Source: Pseudomonadota bacterium (GTDB lineage Bacteria; Myxococcota_A; Bradymonadia; UBA4248). From it: a DNA stretch of 36,777 bases. The position numbers were made by a program, and so were the translations under genes. The stretch spans positions 1 through 36,777 of the forward strand of contig JAFUEE010000026.1 in assembly GCA_017464085.1 (NCBI GenBank). Reading direction: 5' to 3'. Shown piece after piece: positions 16,357 to 23,552 of this stretch (its first letter is position 1; each line of letters begins with the position of its first letter). The notes below the pieces were generated by a model, which worked only from the letters and a program-made list of their open reading frames with translations, was not told the DNA's origin and did no database searches.

Positions 16357-17904
16357 ATGGCAGAAGACCAGGGATTCAAGCGAATCAATTTTTTCAAGGG
16401 ATTTGTGACGACGACGAAAGACTGGAATGATGCAGAGCAGTATCACGTCGAAAAGCACAAGCTCCACAACCGCTGTTTTCACGGGGCAGGCGTCGTGCCT
16501 GGTTACCGTCAGGAAATGAAAGTCAATGCGCGCGGCCGTGCGGATATGTCCGTTGAAGTTTCTCCGGGCTATGCGATTGACGGTCAGGGCAATGATATCA
16601 TGCTCTATGAGACCGAGATCAAGGCGATCAATAAGGGCGATTTCAAGCTTCCTGTGACGATTTATTTCGTCGTGAGGTATGTGGAAGAGTTCACGGACTT
16701 TATTTCTTACAAGGAAAATCTCGATTTCAAAGGGCATCGCCGCATCCTCGAGAAAGCTGCGATCGAGATTTCGATCACGGAGCCTGATATTTCTCGCGAA
16801 GTCGAGATCGGCCGTGTCTATCTGACCGATGATGCCAAAAAAATCACGGATGCCAAAGATCCGCTTGAGCCGGGCCCGAACGAGATCGACCTCCGCTATG
16901 TGCCTCGTGCCGGCGTCGTCGGCGGCTATCTCCCGATGGAGCTCATCAACCGCCTGCGCAAGATCATCCGCACGCAGCGCGATATGTACTATCGCATGGC
17001 GCGCGACAAGAAAGTGCTCGCGGCAAACGGCGCGGCTCTCGGCCTGATGACAATCGACATGCTCCTCGAATCCGGCACGGTCGGCCCGCAGAACGTCATG
17101 CCGCTCCTCGGCAATATCGGCGATCTCGAATGGGATACCGTTACCGAGATCGAAGCGACCAAGCCGACGCTCAAGGCCATGAAAGACTTCGGTCAGTTCA
17201 AGCACTCTGTCGAGGTGTTCCGGGATCTCGTCGATGACAAGGCGCTTCTCGTCGATGACAATGAGCTCGTCAACTTCAACAGCCTCGATCAGGTCATTGC
17301 CATCAAGGAAAAAGGCGCTGGCGCGCTCGCATCGATCGTCGGCGAAGAGCTCGCGCCTGCCATTCTCGAAAATGGCGAGGAAGTCATCTCGCAGGAATGG
17401 AACAAGCTCAAAGAAATGAGCGGGGAGCTCCCCGAAACGGTCATGATCGACGGCCAGGAATGGACGCTCATCGACTCGATCGATATTCTCAACAAAGAAA
17501 GCGAACAGGAACACATGTTCCAGATCGTCGATGCCCGCGACTCCTGGCGCGCACGTCAGCGCATCCGCTATCCGGATGGCGTCACCGTCGAAGATGTCGG
17601 TATTGCGCATGAAGGCGGCTATACGTCTTTCGAGATTCACAATGTCACCATCAGCCGCCCGATCATGATCCTGCGCCGTATGGACTATGCGCGCGGCGAT
17701 TTCGAGATCGAATACAGCGCGAACGAAGTCCGCGTCGGCGTTTCCCAGTGCGTCGGTTCCGACAAGAGATTCCGCTGGCGCAACTGGCCGTTCCTCGTGC
17801 CGGCCGAATTCGTCTCCTCAGAGGCGCTCAAGATCACGCAGAAAGCACTCACCGCTGCGCGTGATATCAACATGTATCACTTCTGGTTCTATCAGGCCCT
17901 CTGA
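16357..17904 (+). CDS. Injection-system-associated fibre/adaptor-like protein
   Basis: The 515-residue product begins with KRINFFKGFVTTTKDW and EKHKLHNRCFHGAGVV (about 8-47). That pattern (short helix, 'F-G-x3-T-x-D-W', then 'HKLHNR-HG-GVV-G') occurs in proteins encoded beside baseplate genes of extracellular injection systems; I recall it as a family pattern and cannot confirm it by search. A beta-rich segment follows (about 55-150), then a long helical, acidic middle (about 190-360) and a beta-rich C-terminus. It lies 73 bases after tail protein I in the same direction, where a fibre or adaptor gene would be expected. Specific function unknown. Confidence 0.6.
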   Translation: MAEDQGFKRINFFKGFVTTTKDWNDAEQYHVEKHKLHNRCFHGAGVVPGYRQEMKVNARGRADMSVEVSPGYAIDGQGNDIMLYETEIKAINKGDFKLPVTIYFVVRYVEEFTDFISYKENLDFKGHRRILEKAAIEISITEPDISREVEIGRVYLTDDAKKITDAKDPLEPGPNEIDLRYVPRAGVVGGYLPMELINRLRKIIRTQRDMYYRMARDKKVLAANGAALGLMTIDMLLESGTVGPQNVMPLLGNIGDLEWDTVTEIEATKPTLKAMKDFGQFKHSVEVFRDLVDDKALLVDDNELVNFNSLDQVIAIKEKGAGALASIVGEELAPAILENGEEVISQEWNKLKEMSGELPETVMIDGQEWTLIDSIDILNKESEQEHMFQIVDARDSWRARQRIRYPDGVTVEDVGIAHEGGYTSFEIHNVTISRPIMILRRMDYARGDFEIEYSANEVRVGVSQCVGSDKRFRWRNWPFLVPAEFVSSEALKITQKALTAARDINMYHFWFYQAL

Positions 17905-17941
17905 TCCCTGCACGCGCCTTCGGCGCTCAGGAGGGGGTAGT

Positions 17942-17993
17942 CGGCGTATTTGCGATACAGGCGGCTTGACGGCTGGATCGCAGATAGCCGCGC
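17942..17993 (+). repeat. Degenerate bulged-hairpin repeat pair
   Basis: CGGCGTAT-TTGCG-ATAC followed by CGGCTGGATCGCAGATAGCCG resembles copies 1 and 2 (shared ATCGCAGATAGCCGCGC) but with mispairs. It fills most of the gap between the fibre-like gene and the next small gene. A separate GC hairpin (AGGGGGA/TTCCCCCT, about 17994-18011) follows. Confidence 0.5.
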
Positions 17994-18031
17994 AGGGGGA
18001 GGCTTCCCCCTGACCACTTAGGAGTCAATCA

Positions 18032-18310
18032 ATGGACGAAAAAGAACGTTACGAGATATTTAAAAAATTTCAGGGACGCTGCCATTACTGCGGGACTCGC
18101 TTGAAATGGGAAGCGTTCGAGATTCGCGGCCTCTCCGGCGGATGGGTCATTGAAGATCAGGATGACGGAAGCAAACAGGCGCTTTGTTATAAATGCTTGG
18201 AATTCCCTCAGCGCGGCAAAACTGCGCACCGACTGACAATCAATGAGGAACCGCGCTCGACTGCAGCAGCGATGGGTGTGGACGAAAATACTGTTTCCAG
18301 CGAAGAATAA
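18032..18310 (+). CDS. Small HNH-like zinc protein without the catalytic histidines
   Basis: The 92-residue product starts with a helix (RYEIFKKFQGRCHYCG) typical of HNH nuclease zinc cores, and has CHYC (about 17-20) and LCYKC (about 52-56) as a two-knuckle zinc site. The D-H / N / H residues between and after the knuckles that make HNH enzymes active are not present; the segment reads SGGWVIEDQDDG instead. It is therefore probably a non-catalytic zinc module. AGGAG (18020-18024) precedes the ATG. It ends 10 bases before the next gene, so the two are probably co-transcribed. Role in the island unknown. Confidence 0.6.
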   Translation: MDEKERYEIFKKFQGRCHYCGTRLKWEAFEIRGLSGGWVIEDQDDGSKQALCYKCLEFPQRGKTAHRLTINEEPRSTAAAMGVDENTVSSEE

Positions 18311-18320
18311 GGAGGATTTC

Positions 18321-18866
18321 ATGGGAGCGACCAAGACACAGGTAATGAATTTGCTTGAGCTGCGCTATGACTATCAGTCTGCTAGAAATGTTCTGGTAAA
18401 TTGGCGCAAAGCCGCAGGAATCAAGGATGACTCTGAGAACCTTGATGATGCTCAGCTGCGTTGCCTGCTCGCATATCTCAAAAATAATGAATCGGTTGCC
18501 GAGCGCGTTTATGCCGCCATCGAGCGCCTGATCCTGACGGACAATGGCGAAATGCCGGCGGAAAATATCGCCGAAGCACCGGCCGCTGAAGTTGTCGCCG
18601 AAGCGCCTGTTGCTGAAGCGGTCGCCGAAGCGGTCGCCGAAGCACCGGCTTTCGAAGAAAATGCTTGGGAGGCTCAGGTTTCTGAAGAAAATGCTGACGA
18701 TGCCCAGGTTTCTGAAGAAAATGCTGACGATGCCCAGGTTTCTGAAGAAAATGCTGACGATGCTCAGGTTTCTGAAGAAAATGCTGACGATGCCCAGGCT
18801 GCCGATGAAAATGCCAACAATCGTGCGGCAGAGGGCGGCAAGAAGAAAAAGAACAAGAAACGCTGA
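18321..18866 (+). CDS. Protein with tandem acidic 10-residue repeats and a lysine tail
   Basis: The 181-residue product has an N-terminal helical domain (about 1-75) that I did not recognise, then an Ala/Glu/Val-rich low-complexity stretch. Four exact or near-exact copies of QVSEENADDA (about 119-158) with degenerate copies on each side follow, and the tail is KKKKNKKR. The repeat region is strongly acidic and the tail strongly basic. The ATG at 18321 is chosen because AAGGAGG (18309-18315) lies just upstream; the longer in-frame start at 18243 is inside the previous gene. A strong terminator follows. Function unknown; surface or cargo-linker roles are possible. Confidence 0.65.
   Translation: MGATKTQVMNLLELRYDYQSARNVLVNWRKAAGIKDDSENLDDAQLRCLLAYLKNNESVAERVYAAIERLILTDNGEMPAENIAEAPAAEVVAEAPVAEAVAEAVAEAPAFEENAWEAQVSEENADDAQVSEENADDAQVSEENADDAQVSEENADDAQAADENANNRAAEGGKKKKNKKR
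18645..18824 (+). repeat. 30-base tandem repeat inside the acidic-repeat gene
   Basis: Four consecutive 30-base units run 18675-18704, 18705-18734, 18735-18764 and 18765-18794, nearly identical at DNA level. One diverged copy flanks them on each side (18645-18674 and 18795-18824). The near-identity, down to silent positions, points to recent slippage-type expansion. Confidence 0.9.
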
Positions 18867-18928
18867 TCTGGCTTGCGGAAGACCCGTTGTCTTCGGCGGC
18901 AAAACGAGCTTTTCTTGAGATCGTTCAG

Positions 18929-18959
18929 GGTGCAGGGGGATTTCCTGCACCTTTTTTTT
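18929..18959 (+). terminator. Strong terminator between the acidic-repeat gene and the sheath-like gene
   Basis: GGTGCAGG (18929-18936) pairs with CCTGCACC (18944-18951) and is followed by eight T (18952-18959). It ends only 12 bases before the ATG at 18972, overlapping the space where the next gene's leader would be. Confidence 0.85.
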
Positions 18960-18971
18960 AACGGAGCAGAG

Positions 18972-19985
18972 ATGATCACAGCGATCTTGCAGTATCTTCC
19001 CAAGCATCCGCGCCATGCGGTCCGGACGGATTCATTTTCGAGCTTTCAGTCGATCTGCGGCATGATCGAGCAGGAGAGTTATCTTGCTGGCCATGCCGCA
19101 TGTCATGCGGTGATGAACGGCATGAGCCGGACGATTGCAGCGGATGCGGACATATCGGATCGGGAATCGCTCATGCGCGGCCTTGAGCTTTTGTTTTCGG
19201 CCGGGCCATGGGAATGCCTTGTGATTCCTGGGCTTGTCGATGAGGCGCTGCAGGCGGCGGTCGCGGATTTCTGCCAGAAACAGCTGGACCGCTTTGATTT
19301 TTGCGTGTTCATGGATATGCCTCGTGCCTCTGCAGTGGACGAAATTCTGAATCGCCAGAAGCGCGCGCCACGCTTTGTGTCTTATGCCTGGCCATGGGTT
19401 TCGACGCTCACGCCTGGGCGTCGCAGCGCGGAGATGCTGCCTGCCTCGTGCCTCGTGCCAGCCCTGAGCCTTGGATGCGCGCATACGCTTCGCGGCGTGC
19501 ACGACATTTCGATCAGCGCTTCCGATGTCGCGTGCCTGAGCGAGGCCGGCGTTCAGGTCATGCATGAAGTCGTTGAAAACCGCCGCCATCTGATCGCGCT
19601 TTCAGGGAAGGGGCAGAAAGTCGGCGGCGATCCGTTCATGCGCGGCGTGGCGAACATGCCGGCATCGGATGTGCCGAAAGGGGTGATCGCGATTTCTGGC
19701 GACTGTCCCGATATGGCTGTCGAATGCGCGATCCGGGGGGAGCTGGAGGCGCGCAGCGCGGAGCTCATCCGCCAGTATGGCACGAACGACATCTCGCTGT
19801 GGGGCGCGCTGACGCGCATGTCGATATCTGTGCTCAGTGATTTTCGCGATCGCGGTCTGATTCGCGATTTCCGCGTGCGCTGCGATTCCGAGACGGCAGA
19901 ATGGGGGGCGCCCGAGAGCCCTGTCGTCGAGGTCATTCTCATCTATCCACAGCGCGTCAGGTCGGCTCAGTTCAACGTCATATAG
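18972..19985 (+). CDS. Contractile tail-sheath-like protein (short, divergent)
   Basis: The 337-residue product has no obvious named family, but its second half follows the order of motifs in tail-sheath C-terminal domains. It has RFDFCVFMDMP (cf. 'RFAILDVP'), APRFVSYAWPWVSTL (cf. 'AALYYPWIKV'), then PASCLVPALSLGC and SEAGVQVMHEVV (cf. 'LNEAGINVIR'). It closes with RDFRVRCDSET ... VEVILIYPQRVRSAQFNVI (cf. 'FVKCDEST ... IAPVKPAEFVIFRI'). True sheaths are longer, so this could be a sheath cap, a minimal sheath or a sheath-derived protein. The ATG at 18972 has GGAG upstream. It ends convergently with rsmD, overlapping by 8 bases. The match is from memory of the family, not a search. Confidence 0.55.
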   Translation: MITAILQYLPKHPRHAVRTDSFSSFQSICGMIEQESYLAGHAACHAVMNGMSRTIAADADISDRESLMRGLELLFSAGPWECLVIPGLVDEALQAAVADFCQKQLDRFDFCVFMDMPRASAVDEILNRQKRAPRFVSYAWPWVSTLTPGRRSAEMLPASCLVPALSLGCAHTLRGVHDISISASDVACLSEAGVQVMHEVVENRRHLIALSGKGQKVGGDPFMRGVANMPASDVPKGVIAISGDCPDMAVECAIRGELEARSAELIRQYGTNDISLWGALTRMSISVLSDFRDRGLIRDFRVRCDSETAEWGAPESPVVEVILIYPQRVRSAQFNVI

Positions 19986-20550
19986 TCATTCCCGGCGTTT
20001 TCCGCATGAGCAGGCAGATCTGGCATTTGCCGTATTTTCTCTGCTTGAGGCATGTGAAGGCGTCTGGAATTTCGAGAATGTCGGCGGCATTGAGCTCGAC
20101 GGAGACGAGCGCGTTCGGGCGCAGCATGTTTCTTTCCGCCAGCGAGCAGAGTGTCTGCGGCATCAGCCCGGCCGCGTATGGTGGGTCGCAGAGCACGAGG
20201 TCGTAAGGCAGTGCCGGCAGTTTGTGCCAGTCTTTTGGCGATTGTCCGAGGATCGCCTTGGTTTCGGCCTGTGCGCGCAGTGAGGCGATATTTCTGGAGA
20301 GTATGGAGTGATGTTCGCGGGAGCATTCGACAAAATCGACATGCGCGGCGCCCCTGCTCCAGGCTTCGAGCCCGAGGAGCCCTGCGCCGGCAAAGGGATC
20401 GAGGACGCGGAGCCCCTCGAAAGAGCCGAGCTCGCTCGTAAGGATTGAAAAAAGCGCTTCCCGGACGCGGACGAGCGTCGGGCGCACGCCTTCGCCTTGC
20501 GGCACGAGGAGTTTTGCGCCGCGTCTTTTTCCGGCAATAATGACAGGCAT
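19978..20550 (-). CDS. rsmD: 16S rRNA (guanine(966)-N2)-methyltransferase RsmD
   Basis: RsmD methylates G966 of 16S rRNA in the assembled 30S subunit using S-adenosylmethionine. The 190-residue product has the usual length, the start IIAGKRRGAKL, the SAM-binding motif RVLDPFAGAGLLGLEAWSRGA (about 48-68, shown without the intervening spacing) and the catalytic DPPY (about 122-125). GAGG lies upstream of the ATG on the minus strand. It opens a run of minus-strand genes and closes the injection-system island. Confidence 0.92.
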   Translation of the reverse strand: MPVIIAGKRRGAKLLVPQGEGVRPTLVRVREALFSILTSELGSFEGLRVLDPFAGAGLLGLEAWSRGAAHVDFVECSREHHSILSRNIASLRAQAETKAILGQSPKDWHKLPALPYDLVLCDPPYAAGLMPQTLCSLAERNMLRPNALVSVELNAADILEIPDAFTCLKQRKYGKCQICLLMRKTPGMTI

Positions 20551-20590
20551 GTTCGGCCTCAGTTTGAGTTGGATTGATTTTGAGGGCGGC

Positions 20591-20647
20591 CGCTATGGCG
20601 CGGAGCGCCATACGCGTGCCGGCCGGCGCTATTTCATACGCGCCGGC
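20591..20647 (-). repeat. Paired bulged-hairpin intergenic repeat, copy 4 (reverse)
   Basis: The first hairpin (20591-20616) has CGC/GCG, TATGGCGC/GCGCCATA, loop GGA and the bulged C at 20613. The second (20622-20647) is the cleanest reverse copy: GCCGGCGC/GCGCCGGC, TAT/ATA, loop TTC and the bulged C at 20639. The pair sits between rsmD and the PSP1 gene. Confidence 0.85.
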
Positions 20648-20649
20648 GA

Positions 20650-22440
20650 TTATTTTTCGGGCGCCGGTGCTGGAGGCGGCGGGTTCTGTGCGGGCGAATA
20701 GCGGCGCCTGCTGGGTTTTCCCGGATCATTGCGCGGCTCGGCGTTGTTGAGCGCTTCTTCGAGGTTTGCCTGCCGGGCCTTGACCATCCTGGGGACGCGC
20801 GGGACATGCGGCAGATCGGGGCGTGGCGCAGGCGGCGTATTTGGTGTTGGCGCTACGGCGGGTATAGCGAGTGCTGCTGCATTTGGGGCAGTAGTCGGCG
20901 CATTTGGGGCGGGCTGGCGTTTGTTTTCGGGAATATAGGCGCGCTTGGGATCAGATTTTTTCGTCCTGTTGCGGCTGCCCGGATGCTGGTTTGCAGGGGG
21001 AGCGGCCTTGAGCGCGGCTTCTGCGGGCTTTGCGTCGGGGGCTTTAGGATCGGCAGGTTTTCCCGGCCTGCGGCGTTTGGCGATTTTGTCGGAAGGCTTT
21101 GGCTGTGCGGGCTGTGCGCTCTGCGGGGGCTGTTTGCGAATGGCGTTTGTCGGATCGGCTCTCCGGACATGCATGGAGGCCGGTGTTTTGACCGGCGGTT
21201 TTGTCCTGGAGGTCTCCTGTGCCGCCGTGCTCGGGTCGTGGTTGAGATAGAATTTTGCCGGCTCGATCGGGAATTCGATATCGCCGGCCTCGACTTTGGC
21301 AATGATCTCGTCGGTGGCGCTGACGTAATCGTGCGGGGTCAGGCGCTGAGACTCCCCATTTTCGTAGGTGATGACGACTTCTTCGCGGAGCATGTCGATG
21401 TCGGTGACACGTCCGATGCCCCATTGCGTGAAGACGCGGCGCCCTTTTTTGGGCAGGGCGCGTCGTTCTTTCATATAGTCGCAATATTCGTAGCTCATGC
21501 AGCAGTAGAGGCGTCCGCAGACGCCGCTGATGCGCTTGGGGTTTGTGGCCAGGCCCTGTGCGCGGAGCTGTTTGACGGCGATCGGGTCGAACTGTCCCAG
21601 GAACCTGCCGCAGCAGAGCAGCTGTCCGCAGGCGCCGAGTCCGCAGATCAGGCCGGTGCCGTTGCGCAGTCCGAGCTGGTACATCTCGACGCGGAGCTTG
21701 AGCTGGCCCGAGAGGTAAGCGACCATCTCCCTGAAGTCGACGCGGACATCGGATGCGAAGTTGATCGTGATGTTTTTATGGTCATGGCTGAGGTCGGCAG
21801 AGAGGACTTTCATCTGCAGATTCTGCGCGATGGCGTAGCTGGACGCGAGTTCTTGCGCGTGTTTTTCGATGCGCGCATTTTCGGCATCGATCTGCTGGTC
21901 GCTTTCGGAAGCGACGCGTATGATGAACGGCAGGGAATTGATCTCCGCGACGCGCCTGTGCCTGTATCCGTACGTCGTTGCGAGGAGGATGTTCCTGTGG
22001 ACGCGTATGAGGACGGGCGTGTTGGGGCCGAGCCGCAGGCCGTTGGTGTTGACTTCGACGAGCCGCTGTGTCCGCGAGAGCCTGACCTGTATGACTTCAT
22101 AGAGATGAGCCTCTCCATTGAACGGCTGCCGGACATTTCGACCGTCGGGATGTTTCGGGGGCTCGTGCTCTGTGACGGGACGTTTCGGCCGCTGTATATG
22201 CCTGCCGCTGAAGCGCGGTGGGCCGGAGGGCCCCTGTTCGTGTGCCGGAGTTGTCAGTTCGGCGGGGCATGGTCGCATGCATGAAGGATTTCGGCCGTTT
22301 CCCCGTGTTTTTTGATGTGTTTTCTGTTGCTGGTTGTTCGAAGTGTTGCGATTTTTATATCGCGACGGCTCGCTCGCGAGCTGCGGGTTATCCGGCAGAT
22401 CGCCCTGCGGGGGCGTCGCCTGTTCGGGTCGATCCTGCAT
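20650..22440 (-). CDS. PSP1 domain protein, RicT/YaaT-like
   Basis: The 596-residue product has a disordered N-terminus (about 1-105), a PSP1/RicT core (about 112-350) and a long Pro/Ala/Lys-rich disordered tail. The core contains the cysteine clusters CGLGACGQLLCC (about 266-277) and CGRLYCC (about 308-314) that bind an Fe-S cluster in RicT-type proteins. RicT works with RicA and RicF in mRNA processing and signalling in Bacillus; whether the partners exist here is unknown. The ATG at 22440 has no clear Shine-Dalgarno and begins 15 bases after the ROK kinase stop, so coupling to that gene is likely. A shorter start within the low-complexity N-terminus cannot be excluded. Confidence 0.8.
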   Translation of the reverse strand: MQDRPEQATPPQGDLPDNPQLASEPSRYKNRNTSNNQQQKTHQKTRGNGRNPSCMRPCPAELTTPAHEQGPSGPPRFSGRHIQRPKRPVTEHEPPKHPDGRNVRQPFNGEAHLYEVIQVRLSRTQRLVEVNTNGLRLGPNTPVLIRVHRNILLATTYGYRHRRVAEINSLPFIIRVASESDQQIDAENARIEKHAQELASSYAIAQNLQMKVLSADLSHDHKNITINFASDVRVDFREMVAYLSGQLKLRVEMYQLGLRNGTGLICGLGACGQLLCCGRFLGQFDPIAVKQLRAQGLATNPKRISGVCGRLYCCMSYEYCDYMKERRALPKKGRRVFTQWGIGRVTDIDMLREEVVITYENGESQRLTPHDYVSATDEIIAKVEAGDIEFPIEPAKFYLNHDPSTAAQETSRTKPPVKTPASMHVRRADPTNAIRKQPPQSAQPAQPKPSDKIAKRRRPGKPADPKAPDAKPAEAALKAAPPANQHPGSRNRTKKSDPKRAYIPENKRQPAPNAPTTAPNAAALAIPAVAPTPNTPPAPRPDLPHVPRVPRMVKARQANLEEALNNAEPRNDPGKPSRRRYSPAQNPPPPAPAPEK

Positions 22441-22455
22441 GGCGTGTCACCGGAA

Positions 22456-23436
22456 TCATTTGAGGCATAGGAGCGCGGCGCCGAGCGTGCCGGCGTCGTC
22501 ATGGAGCGTCGGTTTGATGAACTGGAGGTTTGCAGTGGCCGAACGCGGCGCGAGGTCCATGACGTGGTCGATGACGAGGTGAAGGAGCGAGGGGCAGCCT
22601 TCGAGGACGCCGCCGCCGAGAAGCAGGGCATGGGGGTTGAGGATTGCGATCGCGTTTGCGATGAGCATGCCGATCGCGAGGGCGGTCTCATCCCAGAATG
22701 CCCGTGCATAGGGCAGGTCATTTTTGTAGGCGCGTTCGATGCAGCGTGCAGTCGGATGTTCGTCTGCGTCAAGCCCGAGCGCTTCGCGCGTGATGACGTT
22801 GTTCTGTATGTCGTGCAGGATGCGGTATTCGATGGCTTTTCCGCCGGCGAAAGCCTCGATGCAGCCGTTCTGTCCGCAGCCGCACGGATAGTCTTTGTAG
22901 TGCGGGAACTTGCAGTGCCCGATTTCCCCGCTGACATTGTCGGCGCCGAGCATGAGTTTTCCGTCGATGATCAGGCCGCCGCCGATGCCGGTGCCGACAT
23001 AGACCGCGAGGAGGCTCGATATCGAGCGCGCGGCGCCGAAATTGTATTCGCCCCAGGCGATCGCGTTGAGATCGTTGGCGATCTTGATGCTGACATCTGG
23101 CGCGAGGTCGCCGATGGCATCATGGATGGCCGCCTGAAAGTCCACGCCGTGCCAGTTGAGGTTGGGGGCATTGAGGATTGTGTGTTCGTCGATGGCGATC
23201 TGTCCGGCGATGGCCACGCCGATGCCGGAGAGGTCGTTCGGGCTGATATTGAAATCTGCGGGAATTTTTTCGACGACATGGCGAATGACGAGCGCCACAT
23301 CTTTAGGGGTCTGCGCGCCGCGGATGGAGTGCTTTTGCGAGGTGAGTATTTTGAACTGGCCGTTTTCGGAGAGGATGAGCGCGCACCGGGCGTTTGTGCC
23401 GCCGATGTCAAAACCGAGGAAATATTTGTTGTCCAT
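22456..23436 (-). CDS. ROK-family sugar kinase (probable glucokinase)
   Basis: The 326-residue product has the ATP-binding start DIGGTNARCAL (about 10-20), a second phosphate motif GTGIGGGLI (about 148-156), GEIGH (about 170-174), and the ROK zinc motif CGCGQNGC (about 184-191). It phosphorylates a hexose or N-acetylhexosamine with ATP. Glucokinase is the usual annotation for this subgroup, but the sugar cannot be fixed from sequence. It is cotranscribed with the PSP1 gene, probably by chance of position. Confidence 0.85.
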   Translation of the reverse strand: MDNKYFLGFDIGGTNARCALILSENGQFKILTSQKHSIRGAQTPKDVALVIRHVVEKIPADFNISPNDLSGIGVAIAGQIAIDEHTILNAPNLNWHGVDFQAAIHDAIGDLAPDVSIKIANDLNAIAWGEYNFGAARSISSLLAVYVGTGIGGGLIIDGKLMLGADNVSGEIGHCKFPHYKDYPCGCGQNGCIEAFAGGKAIEYRILHDIQNNVITREALGLDADEHPTARCIERAYKNDLPYARAFWDETALAIGMLIANAIAILNPHALLLGGGVLEGCPSLLHLVIDHVMDLAPRSATANLQFIKPTLHDDAGTLGAALLCLK

Positions 23437-23470
23437 GAGGAACCCTTATGTGTCTGAGCGTGGAAGTGTT

Positions 23471-23531
23471 AAAAAAAAGCGGCGCGTATGAAATAGCGCC
23501 GCCCGGCCGCGTATGCGCCGCAAGCGGCCGG
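23471..23531 (+). repeat. Paired bulged-hairpin repeat, copy 5, also a terminator
   Basis: Hairpin one (23479-23502) is GCGGCGC/GCGCCGC, a bulged G, TAT/ATA and loop GAA. Hairpin two (23503-23531) has CCGGCCGC/GCGGCCGG arms with a degenerate 13-base centre. On the minus strand the first hairpin is followed by eight T (23478-23471), so it forms a complete rho-independent terminator for the zinc-ribbon/ExbD-like gene upstream. Confidence 0.85.
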
Positions 23532-23552
23532 TCCTGAAAAGAAAAGAGGGGA

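Noticed and set aside
18675..18794. 30-base tandem repeats as a CRISPR array or attachment site
   Set aside because: They are contiguous, in frame and spacer-free, and encode an acidic peptide repeat.
11736..19985. Prophage
   Set aside because: There are no integrase, terminase, portal, capsid or lysis genes and no attachment sites. The content fits an extracellular injection system better.
20806..22284. 492-residue plus-strand frame opposite the PSP1 gene
   Set aside because: It mirrors the PSP1/RicT codons, is very Arg/Gly/Ala/Cys-rich and has no Shine-Dalgarno or family motif.
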